Positions 24,693-37,621 of a DNA stretch of 64,000 bases are shown here, piece by piece; positions within the stretch are counted from its first letter, which is position 1, and every line of letters begins with the position of its first letter. A program made the position numbers and the translations under genes. The stretch spans positions 62,001-126,000 of the forward strand of contig MCGO01000064.1 in NCBI GenBank assembly GCA_002104985.1, written 5' to 3'. This stretch comes from Rhizoclosmatium globosum. Lineage: Eukaryota; Chytridiomycota; Chytridiomycetes; Chytridiales; Chytriomycetaceae. Under the pieces are notes generated by a model. The model was not told the origin of the DNA. It searched no databases and saw nothing but the letters and a program-made list of their open reading frames with translations.

Positions 24693-26682
24693 TTAGGCCT
24701 TTCCTCCGAATTTCATTTGGGTGATGAAGAAAGTCATGATCAAAATGATGATTGGGTAGACAAGCAAGGTCAGATATGCGATTTTGTAAGCGTTGTTGAA
24801 CACAAGTCCCAACTCTTCGCTGGCGGCCGTGGCGTTCTGCAAGAAACCACTCTCCTTGATCATTCCAGATAGAGACAAAACTTCCGTTGGGTCCGCTGGA
24901 ATACCATGACTTTGGAGTTGTGCGACGGCGGACAATAGGTTGGGATAGTTTGAAACGTCGTTGGACATGACGTTATTGAAAATTGTTCCGCTGATGGCAA
25001 CACCAATAGCTCCTCCAAGAGTCATACATGTTTGCGAGATAGCAGTTACGACAGCGATGAACTTTGGAGGAACAGATGCTTGGATTCCCAATACACGAGT
25101 TTGAACAAGAGAACCACATCCGATTCCAAAGATGAGGAGGTAGAAAATCTTTTGAGCAGTGTTGCTGTCCTTGTTCAATGTCGAGATGAGAGAGGCTCCA
25201 ATGATTTGGAAGACTGGTCCGATGTAGTAGAATCGCTTGTAGTTTCCAGTTTTCGAGATGTAGATTCCAGAAGCGATTGAAAGAATAACGACTCCGAATA
25301 CGAGAGGAATCGTTTGTACTCCAGCTGATGTGGCACTGTCGCCGTTGACGACTTGGAAGAAGAGGGAAATGTAGTACACTGCTGAGAAGAATCCAGCACC
25401 CTTTCGCAAGACTTTAGAATCTCAACAAAACAAAAACTAGAAAACTTACCATACAAAGAGCAACAACCAACAAAGCTGGTACACTTGAGTTCAAGAACAT
25501 TCCCGCTGGAACGATAGGGTCCGATGCAATTCGCAACTCGACATAGACGAAAGCAGCAAAGCAGAATGGAAAGAGGACGAACATAATAATTGTTTGTGCA
25601 GAGTTCCAGGCCCAAACGGAACCTCCGAGTTGGAGTGGGGTAATGAGACAAAGGATGGAAGCAAAGAGAGTAATGATTCCGAAAACGTCGATTCTCTTGA
25701 TTTTGGAGGCCATAGATCCTTCAGGAATTGGGAATGGCAAGAATGCAATGACGGTTGCGACTGTGATGACTCCAAGAGGCAAGTTGATGTAAAAGCACCA
25801 TCTCCAAGAGACATGGTCAGAAAACGCTCCTCCAATCAATGGACCGATAACGGATGAAAGTCCGAAACATGCTCCAATCATTCCTTGGTACTTTCCTAAA
25901 ATGATTTGATCATGATTACTCCAGAATTCAAGCCTGCCACCACAAACTCTTAAAACATACCTCTATCCTGAATAGAAACGATGTCCGAGATGATAATAAG
26001 AACACAGGAGAAGATACCACCTAAGAAGGAGCAGTCAGACGACAAAGGTTGACAACGGCTTGAGGCAGCACAACTCACCTCCTCCGACTCCGGCAACAGC
26101 TCTTCCCAAAATGAGAGTAGCCATGTTTGGTGCGATACCACAGAGGAAACTTCCAAGCTCAAAGACGACGAGGGCGAAAACAAAGACCCATTTACGACCA
26201 AAGATATCGGCAAACTTTCCATACAGGGCACCGAAGGGCGCGGCAGTAAACAAATAAGCACTTCCAATCCATGGCACTAAGTCTTGGTGTCCAAGATCGG
26301 CAACGACAGCTGAAAACGGAGCTGAGTCAGCAAACAACATATACACTCGTAAGAACTGATGTGACATACATTTCAAGGCAGTTGAGACAATTGTTTGATC
26401 CAGAGCGGCCTATTCGAAATGAGTATTTGATTTGAAACGGCTAAATATGGAAGCGTCACAACATACCATCATAATCCCGAGCAAGAGACCAACAAACACA
26501 CTAATAAACTGAGCTTTTGATAGCTGTACTTTAACTTCCGGTGTTACTGGAGGTGGTGTGCTCTTTTCGACATCTGTGATTGGAAGTTCTGTCCGTTCAG
26601 TAAGGCTGATGACGGTGCTAGCGGTGTTGGATGCAGTTGAGACCATGAGGTCTTGTTGCTGGTCAGGTAACTTGGAGGTCAT
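24693..26682 (-). CDS. DHA2-family MFS drug:H+ antiporter, array copy G (intact)
   Basis: The start at 26682 gives MTSKLPDQQQDLMVSTASN and a ~75-residue hydrophilic tail. Motifs in order: [135 protein letters not shown] and [11 protein letters not shown]. It stops at 24693 after TQMKFGGKA. All junctions are in frame with short introns. It is very similar to copy H, including the LGHQ(D/E)[18 protein letters not shown] block and the [19 protein letters not shown] block, so G and H look like the most recent tandem duplication of the array. Confidence 0.88.
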
Positions 26683-26971
26683 TGTTGTAGTGTTGTTTCT
26701 GGACTTCTTTCTTTTTGATTCCGAAGCACAATTTCAAAAGCTATTTCAAACATCACAAAAGGAGATGATTTGTCAACCCCGATGAGAAATCCAAAACTTA
26801 CCCACGTTTCATGATTGTAAATCTTTGATTTCATTGGATGATCCATTCCTTCGCTCCGCAGTTTGCTTACGTGGCCAACTGACGTTCTCAGTTCTCAAGC
26901 CCCACGAATAGCTCCAAGAAATACGTTGATTTATTATCACTTCGGCTGATAAATACATTCAGTATATAGCT

Positions 26972-28993
26972 TTAATGTCCTCCAACAGCGCCTTTTTGTC
27001 CCTTCGTGTCGAATTGTTTAATGAAGAACGTTGAACCCAAAACAGCAATCGGATAGACCAGGAGAGACAAGTAGGCAACCTTGTAAGCGTTGTTGAAAAC
27101 TTGGACCAACTCATCATTAGCAGTAGTTGTATTGTGAAGGAATGGGAATTGAGAGCCACTGCGAAGAATTTCGGACAAAGCCAATACTTGAGTCGGATCC
27201 GCCGGAATACCATGACTTTGTAAGTCAAAAACAGCCTTGGAAAGGTTCGGGTAGTTTCCGATGTCGTTTGAAATGATATTGTTGAAAATAGTTCCGCTGA
27301 CTGCAACTCCAATTGCACCTCCAAGAGTCATACAGGTTTGGGAGATGGCCGTCACAACTGCAATAAACTTAGGAGGTACAGACGCTTGAATGCCGAGAAT
27401 TCGAGTTTGAATGAGGGATCCGCAGCCTATGGAAAAGTTGAGCACTGAGAAAACAAGTGCTAGAATTCCTCACCAAGACCGAAGATGAAGAGGTAGAAGA
27501 TTTTTTGTACTGTGGAGCTATCTTTTGTCAATGATGCGATTAGGCCAGCTCCGACAGCCTGGAAAACAGGTCCAATGTAGTAGAACATCTTGTATCGCCC
27601 CGTTTTAGAGACGACAATTCCGGACACAATAGAGAGGATTACGACACCAAACACAAGAGGAATTGTTTGAACTCCTGCAGAAGTTGCACTGTCACCGTTG
27701 ACGACTTGGAAGAAGAGGGAAATGTAATAAACGGCAGTGAAAAAGCCACCACCCTAACATAACGTTTAACAAACCTCCTCAATTTCTAAGAGCAAACTTA
27801 CAACACAGAAGGCGACAAGAAGCAATGCCGGAACACTGGAATTCGAAAACATTCCCGCCGGAACAATAGGATCAGAGGCAACTTTCAACTCGACGTATGT
27901 GAACGCAATAAAGCAGATTGGGAATAGGACGAACATTGCAATTGTTTGACCAGAATTCCACGCCCAGATGGAACCGCCAAGTTGAAGAGGGGTGATGAGG
28001 CAAAGGATGGACGCAAACAGTGTAATGATTCCAAGGCCATCAATGCGCTTAATTTTCGAAGCAATTGAACCTTCGGGCATTGGGAATGGAAGACATAAAA
28101 TGACAGTTGCGACTGTAATAGCACCAAGAGGCAAGTTGATGTAAAAGCACCATCTACGATATAATTTAGTTCCGTGAGAATACTCAATGACGCTTACCTC
28201 CAAGAAACATGATCCGAGAAAGCACCACCAACTAATGGACCAATCACAGAGGAAAGACCAAAGCATGCACCAATAATTCCTTGGTACTTTCCTGAGAATT
28301 GAGAAGGTTCAGCTACAATAATTTAAATATACACGACCAACCTGCTTCCTGAACAGAGACCACATCGGAGATAATGATAAGTACACACGAGAAGATTCCG
28401 CCTCCTCCCACTCCAGCAACGGCTCTCCCGAGAATCAAAGTGGTCATATCAGGTGCGATTCCACAGAGAAAGCTTCCCAATTCAAACACGACGAGGGCGA
28501 AGACGAAGACCCACTTTCGTCCAAAGATATCAGTGAATTTTCCGTATACTGCACCAAACGGAGCAGCCGTGAATAAGTATGCACTTCCAATCCAGGGAAC
28601 TAGCTCTTGGTGCCCCAAGTCCTTGATGACAGCTGTATGAGTACAGTTAGGTAACGAATGCATGAATGTACAGCGAAAGCTAATATATACATTTCAATGC
28701 CGTGGAGACAATAGTTTGGTCCAGTGCCGCCTTTGAAAGCCAAAGATGAGTGGCAAATCGGTAAAGTAAGGCGTTTGTACCATCATAATTCCCAATAGAA
28801 GTCCGAGGAAGACTAGAAAGAATTGGGACTTTGAAAGTTGGACTTTGGCACCGACTTTGGGCGGTGCTGGGCCGCTTTCAACGTCGGAGATGGGGAGCAC
28901 AGCTTCAGCTCGCTCGACGAGTGTACTGATAGTTGTGGACGACTCTGCCTCAGTGGAGGCCACCATGAGATCTGGCTCGGTTAACTTGGACAT
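26972..28993 (-). CDS. DHA2-family MFS drug:H+ antiporter, array copy H (intact)
   Basis: The start at 28993 gives [19 protein letters not shown]. The motif order is as in copy [36 protein letters not shown] (motif A, with Thr where G has Ala), [20 protein letters not shown], the antiporter region near 28240, [27 protein letters not shown], then [19 protein letters not shown] and [11 protein letters not shown]. The C-terminal tail is [15 protein letters not shown], ending at 26972. Introns fall where they do in copy G. The frame is intact. About 290 bp separate its stop from the start of copy G, enough for its own promoter for each gene, so the array is not obviously co-transcribed. Confidence 0.88.
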
Positions 28994-29333
28994 TTCAGTG
29001 ATTGTTTTCAGTGCTCACTTCCTTGATTGAAATCGATTTCAAACCAGCTGATTTGTCAACACTAATTATTGAATCGAGATCCATAAAACCTAACCATAGA
29101 ATTTATCAATTGCAATATTGCATCCTCATGATGATCCGAATACTATATAATCTAGCAAGGTAGCCACGGCCCTGCGGATTAAACGGTGAGCGCAAGAGTC
29201 GTTTGAGACTTTAAGACCGAGGAATTTCGAAATATAACAAAACGCTCAGAACTTGGATGTATTATATGATCAACTAAAGAAACAACATGCATTGAAGGTT
29301 ATGTAAAATGTATCAAAGCTAGATTGCTTAGAT
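28994..29333. other. Gene-free stretch upstream of MFS copy H
   Basis: This 340-bp AT-rich segment holds the 5' flank of copy H and the 3' flank of the small gene at 29334-29543. A tRNA-like fold was looked for around 29145-29220 and not found. I see no ORF, repeat or clear regulatory motif. Confidence 0.5.
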
Positions 29334-29543
29334 TCAGTCGGTGCGGATATTCTCAATCTCAAATTCCGGCCACTTGATTGTCAACGCCTCTTGAGCTGCA
29401 GCGAACACTTGGGCAGAGTATGCAGCGATAGTGAGGCTGGTTGGTCTTGGAACAACTTGGACTCCGCCGGTCATAACAGGCTTTTGGGGAGTTACTTGGG
29501 CACTGGACTGGGTCAAGGCAAGTTGTTCTGTAGTAGATGGCAT
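29334..29543 (-). CDS. Small protein of unknown function (69 aa)
   Basis: Single-exon ORF starting MPSTTEQLALTQSS and ending in EIENIRTD. The first half is Ser/Thr/Gln/Pro-rich; the second half is an amphipathic-looking segment, AYSAQVFAAAQEALTIKWP, followed by EFEI. No signal peptide or TM helix. The closing part resembles the end of the 70-aa ORF at 35565-35777 (ATAQVFKFVKDATGVKMPDFEL): both have AQVF, a 10-residue spacer, K-x-P and an acidic FE pair. That similarity across two isolated small ORFs is the main reason to treat both as real genes. Function unknown. Confidence 0.55.
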   Translation of the reverse strand: MPSTTEQLALTQSSAQVTPQKPVMTGGVQVVPRPTSLTIAAYSAQVFAAAQEALTIKWPEFEIENIRTD

Positions 29544-29680
29544 TTTTTGTGATTGCTTGGTAATTTGTTTGGTCTGGGCAGCCTTTTTTATGATGACGAT
29601 GTGACAAAAACACGTGCACTTTCACGATAAGACTGAAACTAACTCATGGGCAAATAAGATATGATTTCTAAAGTGATAAT

Positions 29681-31341
29681 CTATTTCTTAACGTAGTTAA
29701 ACTCCACGATAAATAACGTCATAACCAAAATTACAATCGGGTACATTTCTAATGTGAAGTACGCCGTTTTGAAGGCTTCACCGAATATACCAATTAGGTC
29801 TGCATTTGCGATAGTGCCGTTTGAGACTAATGGAGGTGTTGTGGTGAGCAGTTTGGAAAGCTGCAATACTTGTGTTGCATCGATTCCATAGCCTGCTTCA
29901 TTCAGTTCGGAAATAGACTGGGCCAGAACAGGTAACGACGACGCTCGAGTGGAAATAATATTGTTGAAGATTGTTCCGCTGATTGCTACTCCGACGGAAC
30001 CTCCCAGCGTACCCATCGTTTGCGTTACGGCACTTCCAATTGCAATCATTTCTGTCGGAACGGAAAATTGAATCGCAAGCATGCGGACAGACGTCATGAC
30101 ACCAGCTCCCAATCCGAATATGAATAAGTACAAGATCTTTTCGACAAGTAGCGAATCCTTATTCAGCGACGCAGTCAACCCGATTCCAATCACAGATAAG
30201 CCTGCACCAATATAAAAGAAGATCTTGTATCTACCTGTCCGAGAAACCAAAACGCCGGTCGTGACACTCAGAGCTACCAAGCCAACCACAAATGGAATAG
30301 CTTTAACTCCTGCCAAAGTCGCAGTGTCTCCGTTTACAACTTGATAGAACAACGCAATGTAATACAGCCCCGCAAAGAAGTACGCACCAAGACAAAATGC
30401 ACTGAGAAGGATCGCGGGGACACTGGAGTTTACGAATAAGCTCGCGGGAATCACTGGTTCCGCTGCAATCCGTAGTTCCACGTAAATAAAACAGATGAGG
30501 AGAACGATGAATCCAAATAAGAGGCCAATAATAGGAGCCGATGACCACGCGTATGTGCTGCCTCCCAATTCAAGGGCAGCGATGAGCATGGCAACACACG
30601 TGAAAGGAAAAACACACCAAGGACATCAATACGCTTCACTTTATCCATGAAAGAACCAGACGGCGATGGGAATTCATGCATAAGACAGCACCAGTGACGG
30701 CGATGAAACCAAGAGGCAAGTTGACATAAAACGCCCAGCGCCAAGTTGTATAATCCGAAAACAAGCCTCCCAAAAGAGGCGCGACGACCGACGCACCCCC
30801 ATATACAATAGAAACCAGAGTTTGATATTTTCCGCGATTCCTAGCAGACACATATCCGCAATAATTACATACGACATTGTAAAGATCCTCCACCACCAAG
30901 CCCCGCCACAGCCCTCCCCAAAATCAGAATCACCATAGACGGCGCAACAGCACAAACAAGACTCCCAACCTCAAACAACCCCAACGCAAGAATAAACACC
31001 CATTTCCGACCAAACAGGTCTGCAAACTTCCCATACAACGCTCCGACGGCTGCTGCGCACATTAAGTACGCGGATCCGATCCAGGGACGAGGTCTTGGTG
31101 TCCGAGGTCTTGGACGATTGAGCGGAGACATGCGCCGACGATTGTGGAGTCGAGAGAGGCCATGAAGAGGCCTAGTGCGATTGCGAGGAGGACCATTGTT
31201 TTTTGGAGTGGGGCGAGGGGACTTTTATGATGTCTGATGGATTTGTGGGAGTGGGGAGGGTTCTGGTTGTGTATCTACGATTACGAACTTGGCAGGCTCT
31301 TCTGCGATGGTGTCCGCTTCAATGGTGGAATTTGAGGTCAT
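29681..31341 (-). CDS. DHA2-family MFS drug:H+ antiporter, array copy I (N-terminal half frame-broken)
   Basis: The C-terminal half (30589-29681) is one open exon with [44 protein letters not shown] and [11 protein letters not shown], ending in EFNYVKK. The N-terminal half, starting at 31341 ([19 protein letters not shown]), contains [34 protein letters not shown] and [11 protein letters not shown] but breaks frame at about five places. These include a missing base in the C-run near 31215, one at LVPW near 31083, one at GGGGIFT near 30893, and one near 30850. In contrast to the other copies it has few or no introns downstream. It is the last member of the array and the most divergent in intron content. 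Pseudogene versus uncorrected indels cannot be decided here. Confidence 0.72.
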
Positions 31342-31675
31342 GGTATTGGTCCACTGCACGAGGTGCGTTGTTTTGAGGTTCTGTTTTTGGATGATTGGAC
31401 ATGAATATTAATAATATGACATCTCCAAAGTGGGCAAGCAATCTCTGCTTGATTGCTTGATTTTTCGTGACTCCAACGGCATTGTAATGGGTGCTATGCT
31501 TCGTGTTTGCCTCGTTGGAATCATCATTTGGTCTGCATTCTGATATGTTGCCAATTTGCATTAAATCATCTGGATACTTTTATTGCACACATACATGCAT
31601 GGTCCTCATTAAACATCAAACGACCAAACTACTCTTCTCATTTCATCTGCCAATACAGAATCGCCCCAACACAAA
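31342..31675. other. Gap between MFS copy I and the 3' end of OXA1
   Basis: The gap is 334 bp. It must contain the promoter of copy I and the OXA1 3' UTR. I see short unsupported ORFs only and no repeat or RNA gene. Confidence 0.45.
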
Positions 31676-32969
31676 CTATTTCTTGACAGCAGCATCCACA
31701 ACAGCTTTCCGTCTCTGCGCCTCATCTTTCGCTAATCCCCACGCCTCTCCAAAATTCATGGGTCGCACTGCAAGCATTCCATCCTCGCAATACCCGTACC
31801 AAAGCCTTAGCCGGCCCAGAAGCATCCCCCTTAATAGCCGGAATCCCCAAATAATCCTTCACCCTCTGATCCCTCAACAAGAAAAACTGACCCAACGTCA
31901 AAAAGTTGGACGTGACCCAGTACGCAAACACAGCCGCGGGCATGGCCCCGTGAAGAAGATTGAGAAAAAGAGGAGCGGCCGCATGACGCTCTTGATCATT
32001 TGGGATTGAGCTGCGTTCGCGGATGCTTGGGCTTCCATACTGTATTCCATGACGACAAGCATTGTTCCTGCGGCTGTGATGGGGAGGATGTAGGTTGGGT
32101 CCATGGCGGAGAGGTCGGAGAACCAGAGTGCACCGCCGTAGAGAATCCGGGGACTGGGAGCTCAGCCATTCCCTTCAGACCAAAGAACATGGACATGAAG
32201 ACGGGACTTGAGCGAGACCCCAAAGACCGGCAAGTGGGTTAACATTAGCTTCTTTGTAGATAGCTTGGAGTTTTGTGAATGCTGCCATTTGCTTTTCCTT
32301 GTTTTTGATGGCTTGAGCCGCTTTCATTTCTTCTTGGATGGGGAGGATGAGGGGTTTCAGGTTTCCAAGTTGGGCAGCTGCGCGTTGGGATTTGATGACG
32401 AAGGGGAATAGGGCGACACGGAAGAGGACTGTTGTTGCTGCAATTGTAGCCCACCTTTTGTGTATGTTGGTGAGTCATGTCAGATGAATGAGGTTGAATG
32501 GAACTGTACCATGGCATGCCTGATGTCAAATAGATTCCTCCAGTATTTGTTGAACAATTCCGACAGGTCCCCATCCTCCAAGTCCAAGAGTCTCCAAGTC
32601 TCCGACTTTTGTGATTGCAATCATATTCTGAGCTTCTGGGTTGACAATGTCAGCAGCACTGTTGATTACTTTGTCGAGATTGAGGGAGAATTCCTGGGAG
32701 AGTGTCGCATCGATGAGGGCTGGAGCTTCTGTGACTTGCTGTGATGTTTGTGTGGCAGCAGCAGCTTGAACAGTTTCCTCAACAGCTTTAGCTTCAACGA
32801 CAGGAGCCACAGGAGCGACGGAGTGCTGATGGTGAAGCAGCAGTAGTAGTAGCAGTAGTAATAGATGGTGGAGCCGGAGTTGGAGCCGAAGCAGCACCGG
32901 CAATCAGGGGTCGGTTAAAGAGAAACGAGCGAGTTTGGATGTTGAAAGAGCACCCATTCGATGACTCAT
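31676..32969 (-). CDS. OXA1: Mitochondrial inner-membrane insertase Oxa1/YidC family (frame-broken in this sequence)
   Basis: Oxa1 inserts mitochondrially encoded and some imported proteins into the inner membrane. The start near 32969 (MSHRMGALSTSKLARFS) is a plausible Arg/Ser-rich targeting peptide. A Pro/Thr/Ala and Glu-rich region follows. The insertase core is clear: GGWGPVGIVQQILE, WWATIAATTVLFRVALFPFVIKSQR, the conserved PVFMSMFFGLKGMAELPV, DPTYILPITAAGTMLVVMEY and AMPAAVFAYWVTSNFLTLGQ. It ends MNFGEAWGLAKDEAQRRKAV with a stop at 31676. At least four single-base breaks interrupt the frame, near 32920, 32825, 32150 and 31950. The 31950 break is a GGGG where GGGGG is needed. Because Oxa1 should be essential for respiration, sequence error is more likely than gene loss. 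Exact N-terminal exons are uncertain. Confidence 0.85.
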
Positions 32970-33126
32970 CCGCGGGCAGTCCGAATCCCGTTCGAAAGCA
33001 GTTGCCGAGACAGAGACGCGGCCGATCGATTGAGCATTTGAAGCAAGAAAGAGAGAAAGAGAAAGGTAGTTAGTTTGTTTGTTACTTCTTTCTTTGTCGC
33101 TTTTCGTTTTTCTCCTCAAACTTGAA
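32970..33126. promoter_or_regulatory. Shared divergent promoter region of OXA1 and MPP-beta
   Basis: 157 bp separate the two start codons of head-to-head mitochondrial biogenesis genes. It contains a purine-rich AGAAAGAGAGAAAGAGAAAGG run (about 33048-33067) and a T-rich stretch nearer MPP-beta. Shared regulation is inferred from layout; no known factor site is recognised. Confidence 0.45.
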
Positions 33127-35365
<2,239 letters not shown>

Positions 35366-35564
35366 ACTAATGTGGTTTTTTTGTGTAGTTGTGCTGGCAT
35401 TGGTTTCTTTTTCTTTCGATTCTCTACTCTTTGGACTTCTTGCGTAATAAACGAGAGTTCTACATTTTAACATTGAAACCCATTTTTGAAAAAGTGGCTG
35501 TGTGGACTAATTCCAAAACCTGTTTGCAAGCATCACACTTAGCAGATCAACAACAACAACAACA

Positions 35565-35777
35565 ATGGAGCAACCTGAAGCCACTACCACCAACTCTGCT
35601 GCCGATATCAAGGACGACACCCCGCAGAACCCACCCTCCGAGGACATCACAGGCGAGACCGAGGAAGTCCCCAAGTTGAATGCAGCCAGCGCAACGGCCC
35701 AAGTATTCAAGTTTGTCAAGGACGCAACAGGCGTGAAGATGCCGGACTTTGAGCTCCCTCCCTTGAAGGTTGTGTGA
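35565..35777 (+). CDS. Small acidic protein of unknown function (70 aa)
   Basis: Single exon, MEQPEATTTNSAADIKDDTP start. The CAA-rich leader just before the ATG is typical of fungal 5' UTRs. The protein is acidic in its first half (PPSEDITGETEEVP) and ends ATAQVFKFVKDATGVKMP followed by DFELPPLKVV. The second half resembles the end of the 69-aa ORF at 29334-29543. No signal peptide, TM helix or known domain. About 200 bp downstream of MPP-beta on the same strand but with its own leader. Function unknown. Confidence 0.6.
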   Translation: MEQPEATTTNSAADIKDDTPQNPPSEDITGETEEVPKLNAASATAQVFKFVKDATGVKMPDFELPPLKVV

Positions 35778-36003
35778 TCGAGCGTGTGATAAGCAGAGCG
35801 CTCACCACCCCTGTGAGAGCGCCGTTGGTTCATGTATCATTCCCAATTCAGTATTAGTAGATTCAAACAATAAAGCATTAATAGAACATTGGCTGTACCC
35901 CAAGCAAAGCCATCACAACTATGTTGACACACCATCGCCCAGCCACGACCAACGATAAAGAAAAACGGTCCTCCAAAAACAAACAACCATCGGACACACA
36001 AAA

Positions 36004-36300
36004 ATGACACATGGGATGCACTCACCTCAAACACGATCCGAAAGCACAGAACCCCTCATGACCGACTTGGAAGAACCTTACCCGGCTTACGACGTCCGAT
36101 CCCTCCCTGAGCGACAACCACCCAACGAGAAACACGCAACCTTGCAATTGAGTTTACCGAGGAGTATAGGAATACGGGGGGAGAAGCCGAAACGGAGGAG
36201 TTTGGAGGAGAGGTTGAAGGGTGCTTTGGTGAAGGCGAATAAGTCTGTGAGTCTGAAGATTGATATGGATTTTAAGGATGTGAATTTGTCGCTTGCTTGA
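36004..36300 (+). CDS. Small hypothetical protein (98 aa)
   Basis: Single-exon ORF starting MTHGMHSPQTRSEST. It has a Pro-rich, charged middle and a basic stretch (GEKPKRRSLEERLKGALVKA) that could form an amphipathic helix, then ends LKIDMDFKDVNLSLA. The codon use changes midway, from C-ending to G/A-rich purine codons near 36165, as also happens in the lipase gene at 6350. No recognisable domain. It is kept because of its length, an A-rich leader before the ATG, and the absence of a competing frame. Confidence is limited. Confidence 0.45.
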   Translation: MTHGMHSPQTRSESTEPLMTDLEEPYPAYDVRSLPERQPPNEKHATLQLSLPRSIGIRGEKPKRRSLEERLKGALVKANKSVSLKIDMDFKDVNLSLA

Positions 36301-36553
36301 TTTGATCTGGGGTTGGTGGTTGGTGATGTTTGTTGCTTTCCATCTGTTTTAATCGTGATGTGCTGATCGCTGTGATAATCGTCTGCATTTGTTTTTGAAT
36401 ACAACCCTTAATTACTCCATGTTTGAAAACTAGTTGAATGTATTTTGTTATGATAAGTGTATTATCTCTTGAGGGGCTGAATGAGGCTGGTGCTGGACTG
36501 TTGGAGTTACTTTGTGGCTGTTCCTGAAACTCAATTCCAAATTGAACCTGTCA

Positions 36554-36745
36554 ATGCCTTGCACAATACTGGTCCTGGAGGACAAAGCCTCTACACAACC
36601 ATCTATTTCAGACGAAACGATAACGGATGCGAAGAATTTGTCTCTATCTGCGACAGTTTCCTCTCTCGCGAACACTGTAGCAAATGCCGTCGATCAAGCG
36701 AAACGATCCGTTGATCAATTTTGGAATGAACTCGAAACAGCATAG
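36554..36745 (+). CDS. Possible small protein (63 aa), doubtful
   Basis: ORF beginning MPCTILVLEDKASTQPS and ending in an Ala/Ser-rich amphipathic helix-like stretch, ATVSSLANTVANAVDQAKRS, then VDQFWNELETA. An in-frame ATG at 36512 would extend it by 14 residues. It follows two other small + strand ORFs. There is no family match. It could be the last exon of an unseen spliced gene. Confidence 0.35.
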   Translation: MPCTILVLEDKASTQPSISDETITDAKNLSLSATVSSLANTVANAVDQAKRSVDQFWNELETA

Positions 36746-36817
36746 TCACTATCCTTTGAATGAACACGGGATGGCTTTATTTGAGTTGTAGAATAATAGA
36801 TATCATAGCCATTGCAC

Positions 36818-37349
36818 TCATTTCTTTTTCAAGTTGGCTGTTTGAGCGAGTTTCCTCTGAACCAGCTTCTTTGGATTGCGCGAGTTCATCAAGTCAACGT
36901 AATCAGGTAGGTTCGCAGTGACATACTCCTTCTTTTCAGTCTTTGTCTTCGTGTTAACAGGTAGATCCAAGTCCATTCCTCCAGAAACACTCTGTTTAAT
37001 CGATTTCGCCAAGAGTCCAAACGTTGTTTTGATGTCTGATTGGGGAAGCACAGTTGGAGTTGCTGAAGTTGTAGTCACGGATCCAAAGCCACCAGTGAGA
37101 CCTCCAGCAGGACCCAAGGTTGTCTTTACACCTCCACTTTTCAGTGTTGCTTTGGCTCCAAGAGCTTTCGCAGCTTTCTTGAGGGTTTCCTTTGAATCGT
37201 GATCATAGCCTGACTCTTTCTTCTCGGTTCCACCGTTGGCTACGATGCGTACTGAGTCTTTCTCTTTCTTGGTTAACCGCTTTGTAAACTTTGCTGAACG
37301 GCCCTGAAATGGTGTCAGTTTCGCAGAGGAGTTGGTTAGTACTTACCAT
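36818..37349 (-). CDS. Basic protein of unknown function, possibly nucleolar
   Basis: The ATG at 37349-37347 is immediately followed by a GTAAGT donor; after a ~43-nt intron the protein continues GRSAKFTKRLTKKEKDSVRI. The middle is Gly/Thr-rich (TTLGPAGGLTGGFGSVTTT), and the C-terminus is basic: YVTANLPDYVDLMNSRNPKK, then LVQRKLAQTANLKKK. The Lys-rich ends suggest a nucleic-acid-binding or ribosome-assembly protein, but I do not recognise the family. An intron directly after the start codon is notable and is supported by the in-frame basic N-terminus it produces. The frame is otherwise intact. Confidence 0.65.
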
Positions 37350-37621
37350 TGTGGATATGGATGAAGAAAACAAAAAGAATTATACAGAACAACTATACTA
37401 ACCGCAATTATTAGATATTAAGAATTCCATCAATTCATTTGGCTTATTAAGGAACACGAAAACGTGTGGGCAATCTGAAGGCTTGCTCGCATATTCCTCA
37501 TTTAAGAAACTCAAGAGAGACACATGAAGACTCATCGAACTGAGCTAGACATTGGGATGATAATAGTTTGGTACTATGATATTACAGGAATATTTGAGTT
37601 GAACTTCAGAACTTCTCGAAA

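Noticed and set aside
29145..29220. Possible tRNA-like stretch (AGCAAGGTAG...GAGCGCAAGAG)
   Set aside because: No acceptor stem, T-arm consensus or anticodon arm can be drawn.
11607..31341. MFS array as part of a secondary-metabolite cluster
   Set aside because: No polyketide synthase, NRPS, terpene cyclase or pathway regulator is seen within or next to the array.
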